NCBI GenBank assembly: GCA_964389685.1
Contig: CAYMFM010000032.1
Coordinates: forward strand, 1 to 39,975
From: G020353115 sp964389685
GTDB taxonomy: Bacteria > Bacteroidota > Bacteroidia > Bacteroidales > VadinHA17
Direction: 5' to 3'
Length of the DNA stretch: 39,975 nucleotides
Within the stretch, counting starts at the first letter, position 1. Each line of letters opens with the position of its first letter. The translations under genes were made by a program, and so were the position numbers. The notes beneath the pieces are model-generated. The model ran no database searches. It was not told where the DNA came from and saw only the letters and a program-made list of their open reading frames with translations. Positions 1 through 8,917 of the stretch are shown piece after piece.

Positions 1-126
1 AAAGTCGCCCTACTTTATTGTCGGCCTGTTATAGGATAGTATGCTATTCGAGAAGTTAACCTCCTTAAGAAAAAATTTTCTAATTTTATTCCCGTTACTT
101 CATTGTACGAACAGAAAAAAAGGATT

Positions 127-1626
127 GTGAAACGGTTGCATATTTTTATAATCAAGTCCTTCATCGGGCCTCTTATCCTGACGTTTTTTATCGTCCTGTT
201 CATTCTTATCATGCAATTTCTGTGGAAATACATTGATGACCTTGTAGGGAAGGGCCTGGATCTAGCAACCTTATCAGAGCTTTTGTTTTACTTTTCAGTC
301 AGCTTTATTCCAATGGCACTGCCACTGGCAATCCTTCTTGCTTCTCTGATGACCTTCGGGAACCTGGGAGAGAACCTTGAATTAACTGCCCTCAAATCCT
401 CCGGGATATCCCTTCAACGCATCATGACTCCGTTGATCGTCCTGGTGATATTCATCAGTATCGGTGCATTCTTTTTTTCAAATAATGTTCTACCGCGTGC
501 AAACCTGAAATCCCGGTCATTGTTGTGGGATATCCAGCAGCAAAGGCCAGAATTGAATATAAAAGCAGGCACCTTTTACAATGGGATTGAAGGCTTTAGC
601 ATCAAGATATCCAGGAAGGATCCCAAAACCAACCTGCTGAGGAAGGTATTGATCTATGATCACACTGACAGAAAAGGGAATATTGCAGTTACCTATGCAG
701 ATTCAGGGTATATGAAAATGAGTGAGGGTGACAGCACACTGATCCTGACACTCTATCATGGATACTCCTATTCAGAAGTTGAGGAGGATAACAAGAGGAT
801 AAGGAGAAACGTAAAGACCTATCCACACCGGAGAGAATCGTTCGATGAGGAGACGATCATGCTTGAATTGACAGGTTTCGGATTGCAACGATCTGATGAA
901 GATCTATTTAAAAACAATTATTCCATGATGAACATCGATCAGTTATCCTTTTTCAGAGATTCACTGTCAGATGTGCTGGATGATCGTAAAGATATGTTTT
1001 CAAACACCATGCTGGGAAGTCACTATTTTGGTGCAACCCGTCGAAAAATACCTGAAAGGATCAGGGAGGAGGCACCCGATTCCGTTATATCAAGAGAATT
1101 TGAACCCTATACCATTCTGTATAATTTGAACGATATGGAACAGAGTGGTGCCATAGATCAGGCTCTTACCAAAGCCAGTAACGCTCAGCGATTCGTCTCA
1201 ACTACCGGTACCAGTCTTGTTGCCCAGACCAAAAGGATCAGGCGCTACCAGATAGAGTGGCACAGAAAACTAACCCTCTCTTTTGCCTGTTTCATCTTCT
1301 TCTTCATCGGTGCTCCACTGGGTGCAATCATCCGTAAAGGAGGATTGGGTATGCCTGTGGTCATTTCGGTTTTTTTCTTTGTTATCTATTATGTCATCAC
1401 ACTGACCGGCGAAAAATTTGTCAGGGAAGACGTCCTCTCCCCATTTACCGGTATGTGGATCTCATCCATGATTTTATTGCCATTGGGAATATTTCTTACC
1501 TACAAAGCAACAACTGACTCATCCATGATGAGCAAAGAAACGTATGCTCTTTTCCTAAGAAAGATTAGCAGGATATTCAAGCTGGACAGTAAACATATCG
1601 TAGATGAGGATATTGATAATAACTGA
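127..1626 (+). CDS. LptF/LptG family (YjgP/YjgQ) LPS-export permease
   Basis: This is an inner-membrane permease of the LptF/LptG family, which with LptB extracts lipopolysaccharide from the inner membrane and passes it to the periplasmic bridge. Visible features are an N-terminal helix (FIGPLILTFFIVLFILIMQF), further helices over about the first 120 residues, a large soluble periplasmic domain, and C-terminal helices starting near LTLSFACFIFFFIGAPLGA. The motif GAPLGAIIRKGGLGMP is typical of the family. There is no ATG at the 5' end. The open frame offers TTG at 103 and GTG at 127. I chose GTG because it gives MKRLHIFIIKSF, which matches the usual N-terminus as I remember it; 103 stays possible. 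The 3' end overlaps the next gene by 23 bases, so translation is probably coupled. I cannot tell LptF from LptG. Confidence 0.9.
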   Translation: MKRLHIFIIKSFIGPLILTFFIVLFILIMQFLWKYIDDLVGKGLDLATLSELLFYFSVSFIPMALPLAILLASLMTFGNLGENLELTALKSSGISLQRIMTPLIVLVIFISIGAFFFSNNVLPRANLKSRSLLWDIQQQRPELNIKAGTFYNGIEGFSIKISRKDPKTNLLRKVLIYDHTDRKGNIAVTYADSGYMKMSEGDSTLILTLYHGYSYSEVEEDNKRIRRNVKTYPHRRESFDEETIMLELTGFGLQRSDEDLFKNNYSMMNIDQLSFFRDSLSDVLDDRKDMFSNTMLGSHYFGATRRKIPERIREEAPDSVISREFEPYTILYNLNDMEQSGAIDQALTKASNAQRFVSTTGTSLVAQTKRIRRYQIEWHRKLTLSFACFIFFFIGAPLGAIIRKGGLGMPVVISVFFFVIYYVITLTGEKFVREDVLSPFTGMWISSMILLPLGIFLTYKATTDSSMMSKETYALFLRKISRIFKLDSKHIVDEDIDNN

Positions 1627-2806
1627 TAAACCGCCATGGCCCGCTACCAGTGGGGGTGCAGTAGCGGTTAACGCCGGCATTAAGGGTCTGCTTTACCATG
1701 GTACTGAAGTTTCCGTGTTATCCGCATCAACTGAAAAACACCATTCCATCGCTATTAACCCGGTTAATGGTCCCGGCAACCTGAAACGATATGAAACGGT
1801 GAAGATAAATACAAGAATAACTGTCCTTAACCTGCTGATAAACCTTTTGTTCTCACGAGTTCCTTATAATGTAATCAGATTCAAATCAGCACGATTCAGA
1901 AAAAAGCTGATGGAGATTGTATCCGGAAATAACTTTGATATCATACAGGTTGAAGGCATAAACATGTCACTCTATATACCGTTAATAAAACAATACAGTA
2001 AAGCATCACTCTCTTTTCGTGCACATAATATTGAGTCTGAAATATGGGAGGAGCTTGCTGTGGGAGCACGGTGCATTGCCAAACGCTTGTATCTGAAATC
2101 CCTGGCTGCAAGAATGAAGGAGTATGAAATGAAACTCATCAAAATCTGTGATCTGATCATCCCGATTACGGAACATGACTCCCTTTTTTTCAAGAAAAAA
2201 GGAAAAGATATCCCGGTATTTACCTGCGGGTTTGGCGTTGACCCGGCACCGGGAAGCAAGACGAACAAACAACATGAACAATCCCTGGTCTACATCGGAA
2301 GCCTTGACTGGCGACCAAACCAGGAAGGAATTGTTTGGTTCCTCAACAAGGTATGGTCACAGGTTCAGGAAGCCTGTCCCAACATAAAAATGCGCATTGC
2401 CGGTCGCAATGCACCCGTTTGGTTGGTCAGAAAATTCAACCAGGCGAAAGTAGAATTTGTTGGTGAAGTGGAAGATGCCAGCGCTTTTATCCGTACGGGC
2501 ACGCTGCTGATCGTTCCATTGTTATCCGGAAGTGGAATACGGGTGAGAATAATACAAGCTATGGCCCTGGGTATTCCTGTTATCAGTACTCCCAAAGGGA
2601 TACAGGGTATTGATGTACAACCGGGTGAAGAGCTGTTTGTTGCCCATAACCCGGAAGAATACAAAGATCACATCGTAACGCTGATGAACCAAAGGAAAAT
2701 CAGAAACAGCATAATCACAAATGCAGAACGTTTTATCAGTGAAAATTACGATAACAATAAACTGACAGCGGGTCTGCTGGAATTTTACTCGAAACAGATT
2801 ACATGA
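1604..2806 (+). CDS. GT4-type (GT-B fold) glycosyltransferase
   Basis: A 400-residue glycosyltransferase of the family 4 / group 1 type, probably transferring a sugar from an activated donor in surface polysaccharide or lipopolysaccharide synthesis at the cytoplasmic face. The N-terminus (ILIITDKPPWPATSGGA) is the glycine-rich acceptor-domain loop. The segment SGSGIRVRIIQAMALGIPVI near residue 305 is the conserved donor-site region, although the usual family Glu of the EX7E motif is not obvious. No membrane segment is seen. It starts inside the permease gene (23-base overlap) and overlaps the next glycosyltransferase by ATGA, so the three genes form one operon. Its specific sugar and acceptor cannot be read from the sequence. 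Confidence 0.88.
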   Translation: MRILIITDKPPWPATSGGAVAVNAGIKGLLYHGTEVSVLSASTEKHHSIAINPVNGPGNLKRYETVKINTRITVLNLLINLLFSRVPYNVIRFKSARFRKKLMEIVSGNNFDIIQVEGINMSLYIPLIKQYSKASLSFRAHNIESEIWEELAVGARCIAKRLYLKSLAARMKEYEMKLIKICDLIIPITEHDSLFFKKKGKDIPVFTCGFGVDPAPGSKTNKQHEQSLVYIGSLDWRPNQEGIVWFLNKVWSQVQEACPNIKMRIAGRNAPVWLVRKFNQAKVEFVGEVEDASAFIRTGTLLIVPLLSGSGIRVRIIQAMALGIPVISTPKGIQGIDVQPGEELFVAHNPEEYKDHIVTLMNQRKIRNSIITNAERFISENYDNNKLTAGLLEFYSKQIT

Positions 2807-3987
2807 TTGCCATAAAAATATTTTTCTGGATATTCACGGGTTTTATCCTCTATACCTACCTGTTTTACACTCTTTTGCTGATGTCCATCCGGTGGTTTAA
2901 AGGAATGATGCATACAAAATCCAAAGCCTCATTGCCTGATGAGTTGCCATCCGTGACCCTGCTGATCGCTGCCTATAATGAACTGGATATCCTTGGTGAG
3001 AAAATTGAGAACAACTCCGCAATCGATTATCCAGGGGATAAGCTGAAGATCGTATGGATCACCGACGGATCCGATGACGGAAGTCCTGACATCCTGCGTA
3101 AATACCCGGATCATATAGTCTACCACCAGGATATGAGGGAGGGAAAAACCAGTGCCATTAACCGTGGAATGCAGTTCGTCGATACTCCGTTTGTCATATT
3201 CACAGATGCCAATACGATGATAAACAGGGAGTCGATAAAACTGATAACCGGTGAGTTTGCCGACAGCAACACGGGTTGTGTGTCAGGAGAAAAAAGAATC
3301 AGTACCAGCAAAGTTGATAATGCGGTAGGAACAGGTGAAGGGATTTACTGGAGGTATGAATCATACATTAAAAAGCTTGAATCGGATATAAGCACGTCCA
3401 TTGGATGCGCAGGCGAACTATTTGGTATACGAACCGGATTTTTTGAATCCATTGATAAAAATGTGATTAACGATGATTTCTACATCTCAATGCAGGTTAT
3501 CAGAAAAGGGTACAATGTAAAATATTGTCCTGAAGCCTATGCTGTTGAAAAGCCTTCCATCAATATCCAGGAAGAACTCAAGAGAAAGATTCGGATTGCC
3601 ACTGGGGGAATCCAGTCGCTGGTCATGATGAAAGATATGCTAAATCCCCTGAAACATGGCTTTTTTGCCTTCCAGTTCCTGTCACACAAGGTGTTCAGAT
3701 GGACAGTTGTCCCCATATCGATCCTTCTGGTTTTGCTGTTTAACCTGATAATCGTGGTTGAGAACCATTTCACTATGGATATCTACCTTATAACATTCAC
3801 GTTACAGGTGATATTTTATCTTTTTGTGTTGGCTGGAAAAGGAATAAGCGATAGCCGCATCAGACTGAAATTCTTTTTTCTCCCCTACTACCTTTATATC
3901 ATGAACTACTCAAACATTGCAGGAATCTGGAGATATATCCGCGGCAGTCAGTCTGTCAAATGGGAAAAAGTGGGCCGTGTGAAATAG
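2803..3987 (+). CDS. GT2-type membrane glycosyltransferase
   Basis: A 394-residue processive-type family 2 (GT-A fold) glycosyltransferase. One N-terminal membrane helix (about residues 5-30) precedes the catalytic domain. Motifs are AAYNE (56-60), DGSDDGS (88-94), and DAN (135-137) in the place of the DxD metal site. NDDF (223-226) may supply the catalytic acid region. Two or three membrane helices follow from about residue 300 to the C-terminus. The layout resembles membrane GT2 enzymes that build or export polysaccharide, such as the hyaluronan or poly-GlcNAc synthase relatives, but the QxxRW motif is not clear. It overlaps the preceding gene by four bases. With LptF/G and GT4 upstream, a role in envelope glycan or O-antigen-type synthesis is inferred. 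Confidence 0.87.
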   Translation: MIAIKIFFWIFTGFILYTYLFYTLLLMSIRWFKGMMHTKSKASLPDELPSVTLLIAAYNELDILGEKIENNSAIDYPGDKLKIVWITDGSDDGSPDILRKYPDHIVYHQDMREGKTSAINRGMQFVDTPFVIFTDANTMINRESIKLITGEFADSNTGCVSGEKRISTSKVDNAVGTGEGIYWRYESYIKKLESDISTSIGCAGELFGIRTGFFESIDKNVINDDFYISMQVIRKGYNVKYCPEAYAVEKPSINIQEELKRKIRIATGGIQSLVMMKDMLNPLKHGFFAFQFLSHKVFRWTVVPISILLVLLFNLIIVVENHFTMDIYLITFTLQVIFYLFVLAGKGISDSRIRLKFFFLPYYLYIMNYSNIAGIWRYIRGSQSVKWEKVGRVK

Positions 3988-4047
3988 GCAATCAGATATT
4001 ATTCCTTATTTTTCACTATTTGGTTAGGGAATCTTATTTACAAATAA

Positions 4048-4055
4048 TACTTTTG
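4048..4055 (+). promoter_or_regulatory. Bacteroidota -7 promoter element for ribBA
   Basis: TACTTTTG matches the Bacteroidota TAnnTTTG -7 box and lies 37 bases before the ribBA ATG. A TTTG at 4019-4022 could serve as the -33 element, but its spacing of 25 bases is longer than usual. Confidence 0.5.
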
Positions 4056-4092
4056 CGGTGTATTTCTGAAACCCACATGAATTGCTTTGGAA

Positions 4093-5340
4093 ATGACTGA
4101 GATCAACAAATCCGGGAATCCGTTTAATACCATAGAAGAAGCCATTGAAGAGATCAGGGATGGGAAGATGGTAATTGTGGTGGATGATGAGGACCGTGAA
4201 AATGAGGGAGATTTCATCGTTGCAGCCGAATTGATTACTCCCAGGATTGTTAATTTTATGGCTACACACGGCAGGGGACTGATCTGTGTTTCACTTCCTG
4301 AAGAACGGTGTGAGGAACTGGAGCTTGACCTGATGGTCGGACAAAATACCTCCCTTCATGAAACCCAGTTTACGGTTTCGGTGGATTATCTGCATGAAGA
4401 GTGCACCACCGGAATTTCTGCAAAAGATCGTGCCATGACAATCAAAGCACTGGTGGATAATGACACAAGACCGGATGACCTGGCAAGACCTGGCCACGTT
4501 TTTCCCCTGAAAGCAAAATCGAAAGGTATTATTCGCAGGGCAGGACATACAGAAGCTGCAGTTGACCTGACCAGACTGGCAGGTTTACAACCCGGTGGTG
4601 CATTGGTTGAGATTATGAACAGCGATGGGACCATGGCGAGGCTTCCGCAACTGATAACCATTGCAGAAAAATTCGACCTGAAAATAATTGCCATCAAAGA
4701 TCTGATTGCCTTCAGATTACAGAAGGAAAGCCTCATCGAAAAGGGAGCCAAGGTCAAATTGCCAACAAAATACGGTTCGTTTAACCTGATTCCTTTTCTC
4801 CAGAAATCGAATGGACAGGTCCACGTTGCCCTGATTAAAGGGAAATGGACAACCGGTGATGAAGTACTGGTGCGTGTCCATTCATCCTGTGTAACGGGGG
4901 ATATTTTCGGATCGCTGCGGTGCGATTGCGGAACTCAACTCCATATGGCAATGGAAATGATCGAGAAGGAGAAGCAGGGCGTAATCCTTTACATGAACCA
5001 GGAAGGCAGAGGAATTGGATTGTTCAACAAAATAAAAGCTTATAAACTACAGGAAGAGGGAAGGGATACCGTGGAGGCAAACATAGACCTTGGGTTTACG
5101 CCGGATGAAAGGGACTATGGTGTTGGCGCTAACATATTGCGTGAACTGGGACTGGGAAAAATCCGTTTAATTACCAATAATCCGGTTAAACGGGCTGGTT
5201 TGGAAGGATATGGACTGAAAATTGTCGAGAATATACCGCTTCCGGTAAAACCCAACCCGTACAACGAATTCTATCTCAAAACCAAAAGGGATAAAATGGG
5301 CCATTTTCTGGAATTATACCAGGACGATGAGGATAATTAA
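4093..5340 (+). CDS. ribBA: RibBA: DHBP synthase / GTP cyclohydrolase II
   Basis: A 415-residue fusion enzyme that provides both starting reactions of riboflavin synthesis. Its N-terminal half makes 3,4-dihydroxy-2-butanone 4-phosphate from ribulose 5-phosphate, and its C-terminal half opens GTP to the diaminopyrimidine precursor. The first domain shows DDEDRENEGDF, the acidic metal-binding loop, and HTEAAVDLTRLAGL. The second shows the zinc site in SSCVTGDIFGSLRCDCG (three cysteines) and NQEGRGIGL. Both active sites therefore look intact. The longest frame begins with TTG at 4087, but the ATG at 4093 gives the usual short N-terminus. fmt follows after six bases and is probably co-transcribed. 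Confidence 0.97.
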   Translation: MTEINKSGNPFNTIEEAIEEIRDGKMVIVVDDEDRENEGDFIVAAELITPRIVNFMATHGRGLICVSLPEERCEELELDLMVGQNTSLHETQFTVSVDYLHEECTTGISAKDRAMTIKALVDNDTRPDDLARPGHVFPLKAKSKGIIRRAGHTEAAVDLTRLAGLQPGGALVEIMNSDGTMARLPQLITIAEKFDLKIIAIKDLIAFRLQKESLIEKGAKVKLPTKYGSFNLIPFLQKSNGQVHVALIKGKWTTGDEVLVRVHSSCVTGDIFGSLRCDCGTQLHMAMEMIEKEKQGVILYMNQEGRGIGLFNKIKAYKLQEEGRDTVEANIDLGFTPDERDYGVGANILRELGLGKIRLITNNPVKRAGLEGYGLKIVENIPLPVKPNPYNEFYLKTKRDKMGHFLELYQDDEDN

Positions 5341-5346
5341 TAACGG

Positions 5347-6318
5347 ATGGAAAATAAAGATGTCAGGATCGTTTTCATGGGATCACCGGAATTTGCTGTT
5401 CCGAGTCTTTGCGCATTAATAGAAAACGGCTACACGATTGTAGCAGTTGTTACCACGCCTGATAAACCCGCCGGAAGGGGCCTTAAAGTGAAGCAATCTG
5501 AAGTGAAACGATCGGTTTTAAAAAAAGGATTGCTCATTCTTCAACCGATAAACCTGAAAGATCCTGAATTCCAGAAAAAAATTGTTGATCTGAAACCGGA
5601 TCTACAGATCATCGTAGGGTTCAGGAAGCTTCCTGAGGAGATCATGAGTATTCCCAAATACGGAACATTTAACCTGCACGCTTCTTTCCTTCCGAATTAC
5701 CGCGGCGCCGCACCGATAAATTGGGCAATTATCAATGGAGAAAAAGAGACCGGGGTCACCACCTTTTTTATCAATGAAGTGATTGATGCAGGTAAGATCA
5801 TTTTCAGGGAACGGGTAGCCATCGGAGAGGATGAAAATGCCGGGGAGCTGCACGATAAGCTGGCAAAAACCGGAGCTGAGCTGGTACTCAAAACTACACG
5901 GGCTATTGTTGAAAAAAAGGTACGGGAGACCGATCAGGATGAGTTGCTGAAATCAATGGCAGGAGAATTGAAAAGAGCACCCAAAATACACAAAGAGGAT
6001 TGCGCCATTGACTGGAATCGTACCCCTAAAAGTATCTATAATCTTATTCGGGGATTATCCCCCTACCCTGCCGCATGGACCATGCTTCAATTCCCTGCTG
6101 AAAGAAAACTGGTCTTAAAAATCTTTACCTCAACTCCTGAATTCATTGAGCACGATCAACATCCCGGGACCCTTGTGAGTGATCAAAAAACCTACCTGAA
6201 AGTAGCAGTTCCCGGAGGATATATCCACCTGTTGGAACTCCAGTTGGAAGGGAAAAAAAGGATAAAAATTTCAGATTTTCTGCGTGGAAAACAGGTTGAA
6301 GGGTGTAGGGTGGAATAG
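5347..6318 (+). CDS. fmt: Methionyl-tRNA formyltransferase
   Basis: This enzyme formylates Met-tRNA(fMet) with 10-formyl-tetrahydrofolate to prepare the initiator tRNA. The 323-residue length is typical. The N-terminal catalytic domain contains RIVFMGSPEFAVPSL, the folate-site motif NLHASFLPNYRGAAPI with the catalytic Asn and His, and the catalytic Asp in VIDAGK. From about residue 210 the C-terminal tRNA-binding OB-like domain follows, with a normal conserved segment RGLSPYPAAWT. It lies six bases behind ribBA in the same direction. No terminator hairpin with a T run is seen after it. Confidence 0.96.
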   Translation: MENKDVRIVFMGSPEFAVPSLCALIENGYTIVAVVTTPDKPAGRGLKVKQSEVKRSVLKKGLLILQPINLKDPEFQKKIVDLKPDLQIIVGFRKLPEEIMSIPKYGTFNLHASFLPNYRGAAPINWAIINGEKETGVTTFFINEVIDAGKIIFRERVAIGEDENAGELHDKLAKTGAELVLKTTRAIVEKKVRETDQDELLKSMAGELKRAPKIHKEDCAIDWNRTPKSIYNLIRGLSPYPAAWTMLQFPAERKLVLKIFTSTPEFIEHDQHPGTLVSDQKTYLKVAVPGGYIHLLELQLEGKKRIKISDFLRGKQVEGCRVE

Positions 6319-6635
6319 GATTTGATTTGCGCTGGTTTTGTTTAATAAAGTACATTGGTCACTATAGCACATGGTAGTCAATGGTGACTGGTGCTGGGTG
6401 CTCGGTGCTCGTTCCTTGGTATTTCTGTTTGGCGTTTGGCGAATAACGGTCCAGGGAGCGTTTTCCTGCTAAATAGCCATGTAGTTAGACCGTGTATAAT
6501 TGTTTGGTATCGTTTCTAAAGACATGCCGCCCCTGCCTGCCGAGGCAGGCCTATCGGGGCTAAAAAATATCTTTCTTTTCTTTTACCGAGGACCCATTTC
6601 CTCTCACTACTCACAACTCACATCTTATCTTCGTC
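6319..6635. other. Non-coding spacer between convergent fmt and glucosaminidase
   Basis: No convincing gene lies here. From left to right it holds a short degenerate tandem of GGTGCT-type units (about 6388-6411), a GTTTGGC doublet (about 6428-6440), the palindromic element at 6529-6560, and a C/T-rich tract with repeated CTCAC words (about 6600-6635). Such composition, unlike the flanking genes, suggests relaxed or decayed sequence rather than regulation. Confidence 0.5.
6529..6560. repeat. Palindromic REP-like element, copy 1
   Basis: A nested stem-loop. The outer arms are GCCCC (6529-6533) and GGGGC (6556-6560). The inner arms are GCCTGCC (6535-6541) and GGCAGGC (6544-6550) around a two-base loop. 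The inner stem is identical to that at 28098-28127, where the outer stem differs but still pairs. There is no T run, so it is not an obvious intrinsic terminator, although it sits between two convergent genes. Confidence 0.6.
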
Positions 6636-7664
6636 TCATCCCTCTTCTCCCCCTCCCGGAGCAGGTCTGGTTTTTCTTAACCATAACTTCTGACCGACCG
6701 CCGGTTTTTCCCCCTCTTCCATTAAGTTCATTTTATACAGGCTTGCCAGTTTAATACCATACTTCTGTGAGATTGAATACATTGATTCCCCCTCCTCAAC
6801 CGTGTGATAATCGTACCCAAATTCCGCCCTGTTTCGTTTGGGTTGCAGAAATAGAATTTGTCCGGGTTCAAGTGCAGCATCCCTGGAAAGTTCATTGTAT
6901 TTGAACAGTTCCCAATACATCAATTCAAAATCCTCTGCCAGTTCGATGAATGTATCACCCGGTTTAACAACCACATAGTCTATCCGGTTAATCTGCTCAA
7001 TGGATCGTTTATTCAGGTCAACCGTAAAATTGTCAATATCCGTCACCTCATTATTGTAACTCTCCTGATCAGGTTCAGTTTGATTTTCAGACACAACCAT
7101 CTGGTCGGCAGGAATATTCTTTTTTGCAATAATTCCCCGGTCATACATCTGCAGGTTATTCTCCTCAATGATCCGGATCAACAATTCCGAATATTCCCTG
7201 TTGGTTGCATATCCGGCCTTTTTCAATCCTTTTGCCCAGCCTTTATAATCGGTTTGTTGCAGGTCAAACAGAAATGCATATCGCTCACTACCGTGAAGGA
7301 AATCGGAATGATCCCTGTATGATTCCCAGGCAGATGAATATTTCCTGAAGCACTCGTTCCTTCGATCATCATCATGATAGATGCGTTGTCCCCTCCAGTT
7401 GTCATGGCACTTTATTCCAAAATGGTTATTGGCTTTCAGTGCAAGTGTGCTGCTACCGTTGTCTGATTCCAACAATCCCTGAGCCAGTGTTATGCTTGCC
7501 GGAATACCAGTACGGTTCATTTCAGAAACAGCCAACTCACTGAACCGGTCAATATACTGTTGCCGATCGGCAGTAACAGATCCGGGAGCTATGGATGCAT
7601 ACCTGGCTGACTTGCATGAAACGATAAAAAGCACAAACAGCAGAAAAAAAGGAATGTGTTTCAT
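6636..7664 (-). CDS. Glucosaminidase lipoprotein with two LysM domains
   Basis: A peptidoglycan hydrolase of the FlgJ/AcmA-like glucosaminidase family (GH73 type), which cleaves beta-N-acetylglucosaminyl bonds during wall remodelling. From the start used here the protein has 342 residues. A hydrophobic signal ends in FIVSC, so Cys17 is the probable lipidated residue. The catalytic domain spans about 35-175 and includes LAQGLLESDNGSS with the likely catalytic Glu and NNHFGIKCH. Two LysM peptidoglycan-binding domains follow (starting near YVVVKPGDTFIELA and YHTVEEGESMYSIS). The open frame extends upstream to 7751, but that would overlap cdd and hide the lipoprotein signal. An ATG at 7673 is an alternative. 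It is divergent from cdd. Confidence 0.92.
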   Translation of the reverse strand: MKHIPFFLLFVLFIVSCKSARYASIAPGSVTADRQQYIDRFSELAVSEMNRTGIPASITLAQGLLESDNGSSTLALKANNHFGIKCHDNWRGQRIYHDDDRRNECFRKYSSAWESYRDHSDFLHGSERYAFLFDLQQTDYKGWAKGLKKAGYATNREYSELLIRIIEENNLQMYDRGIIAKKNIPADQMVVSENQTEPDQESYNNEVTDIDNFTVDLNKRSIEQINRIDYVVVKPGDTFIELAEDFELMYWELFKYNELSRDAALEPGQILFLQPKRNRAEFGYDYHTVEEGESMYSISQKYGIKLASLYKMNLMEEGEKPAVGQKLWLRKTRPAPGGGEEG

Positions 7665-7700
7665 GGATTTCATTTGCGTAAAAATATAAAAATATAATTG

Positions 7701-7708
7701 TAAATTTG
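7701..7708 (+). promoter_or_regulatory. Bacteroidota -7 promoter element for cdd
   Basis: TAAATTTG fits TAnnTTTG and lies 17 bases before the cdd ATG, so the transcript would have a very short leader. A TTTG at 7673-7676 is a possible -33 element, with 24 bases between the two. Confidence 0.5.
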
Positions 7709-7725
7709 AACAAACAAATTGGATA

Positions 7726-8211
7726 ATGACCCGGGAAATAAAAACAATCATTCATGAATTTGGCTCCGTTTCCGAACTTAAACCGGAGGAGAGGGCACTG
7801 GCGCTCAGGGCTGAGAAAGCAGCAGAAAAGGCATATGCTCCCTATTCACGATTCAAAGTTGGGGCGAGCGTTCTGCTTAAGAATGGAGAGATTGTGGATG
7901 GCAACAACCAGGAGAATGCAGCTTATCCCTCCGGTATTTGTGCAGAAAGGGTGGCAATATCCTATGCTTCTGCAAATTTCCCGGATCTTCCGATACAAAC
8001 GATTGCCATTGCCGCTTTAAATAAAGAAGAGCTAACCCGGGAGCCTGTATCCCCATGTGGTTTTTGCCGGCAGGTTATGATAGAAACCGAGCTTAAACAG
8101 AATTGTCCATTGCGGATTATTCTAGTAGGCAAGGGGAAGGTACAGGTAATTGATAGTGCCAGGCAACTACTCCCTCTCTACTTTGATGGTTCAATTTTTT
8201 TAACAGGTTAG
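7726..8211 (+). CDS. cdd: Cytidine deaminase
   Basis: A 161-residue zinc enzyme that deaminates cytidine and deoxycytidine to uridine forms in pyrimidine salvage. The active-site motif CAE (72-74, in SGICAERVA) carries the zinc-binding Cys and the catalytic Glu. The second zinc motif PCGFC is at 110-114. CAE in place of HAE is typical of the small tetrameric class. An N-terminal extension of about 25 residues precedes the core, which is common in Bacteroidota. Its 3' end overlaps the convergent pseudouridine synthase gene by four bases. Confidence 0.96.
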   Translation: MTREIKTIIHEFGSVSELKPEERALALRAEKAAEKAYAPYSRFKVGASVLLKNGEIVDGNNQENAAYPSGICAERVAISYASANFPDLPIQTIAIAALNKEELTREPVSPCGFCRQVMIETELKQNCPLRIILVGKGKVQVIDSARQLLPLYFDGSIFLTG

Positions 8212-8894
8212 TGTTTTCCCATCATCTCTTCCAGAAAAAATGACCAGAGTTTTTCCTTTGGAGGGGAAGCAGTAAGCAGTAATTCTTGCTGCCTTACAGG
8301 ATGGATAAACCGAATTTCCCTGGCATGCAGGCATATTCCGGCATCCGGGTTTGATCTTGGAAATCCGTATTTGAGATCACCCTTCACAGGACAGTTTATT
8401 TTTGCCAGCTGACAGCGGATCTGATGATGACGACCGGTAAACAGGTCAATTTCAAGCAGGTGGTAATTCTTTAACGAGATGAGTGTACGGTAAGCAAGCC
8501 TGCCATTCTTTGATCCGGGAACCTGCGAATCATGGGCATATGATTTGTTTTGCCTGGCATTCCGGGTCAGGTAATGATTCAGTTCCCCTGAGGAAGGAAC
8601 GGGTTTATTCTTCACAATCGCCCAATAGGTTTTCCTGATATTCTGATCCCTGAAAAGAGTGTTAATCCGGCTGAGAGCCTTGCCGGTCTTTGCAAACACT
8701 ACTACTCCCGAAACGGGCCGGTCAAGCCGGTGAACAACACCAAGAAATACATTTCCCGGCTTATTGTATTTCTCTTTCAGGTATTCTTTTATGGATATAT
8801 CCAGGGATTTATCACCCGTTTCATCCCCCTGAACCAGTTCAGAAGATGATTTGTTTACGGCAATCAAATGATTGTCCTCATAAAGTATCTCCAT
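8208..8894 (-). CDS. RluA-family RNA pseudouridine synthase
   Basis: A 228-residue enzyme of the RluA/RluC/RluD family, which converts specific uridines in rRNA or tRNA to pseudouridine. The signature HRLDRPVSG (55-63) carries the catalytic Asp58, and the C-terminal motif HQIRCQLA is present. There is no N-terminal S4 RNA-binding domain, as in the short members of the family. Its target RNA cannot be assigned from sequence alone. It follows panB at a distance of 23 bases in the same direction, so co-transcription is likely. Confidence 0.93.
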   Translation of the reverse strand: MEILYEDNHLIAVNKSSSELVQGDETGDKSLDISIKEYLKEKYNKPGNVFLGVVHRLDRPVSGVVVFAKTGKALSRINTLFRDQNIRKTYWAIVKNKPVPSSGELNHYLTRNARQNKSYAHDSQVPGSKNGRLAYRTLISLKNYHLLEIDLFTGRHHQIRCQLAKINCPVKGDLKYGFPRSNPDAGICLHAREIRFIHPVRQQELLLTASPPKEKLWSFFLEEMMGKH

Positions 8895-8917
8895 ATCGGG
8901 AAGATAAGGGCGTTGCG

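Noticed and set aside
1..102. Possible 3' tail of an upstream gene at the left edge
   Set aside because: All three + frames stop within 60 bases and none gives a recognisable C-terminus, so no gene can be supported.
4386..4757. 123-codon minus strand open frame
   Set aside because: Antisense shadow of the strongly conserved ribBA reading frame.
6858..7322. 154-codon + strand open frame inside the glucosaminidase gene
   Set aside because: It is antisense to a gene with clear catalytic and LysM domains and has no domain or signal of its own.
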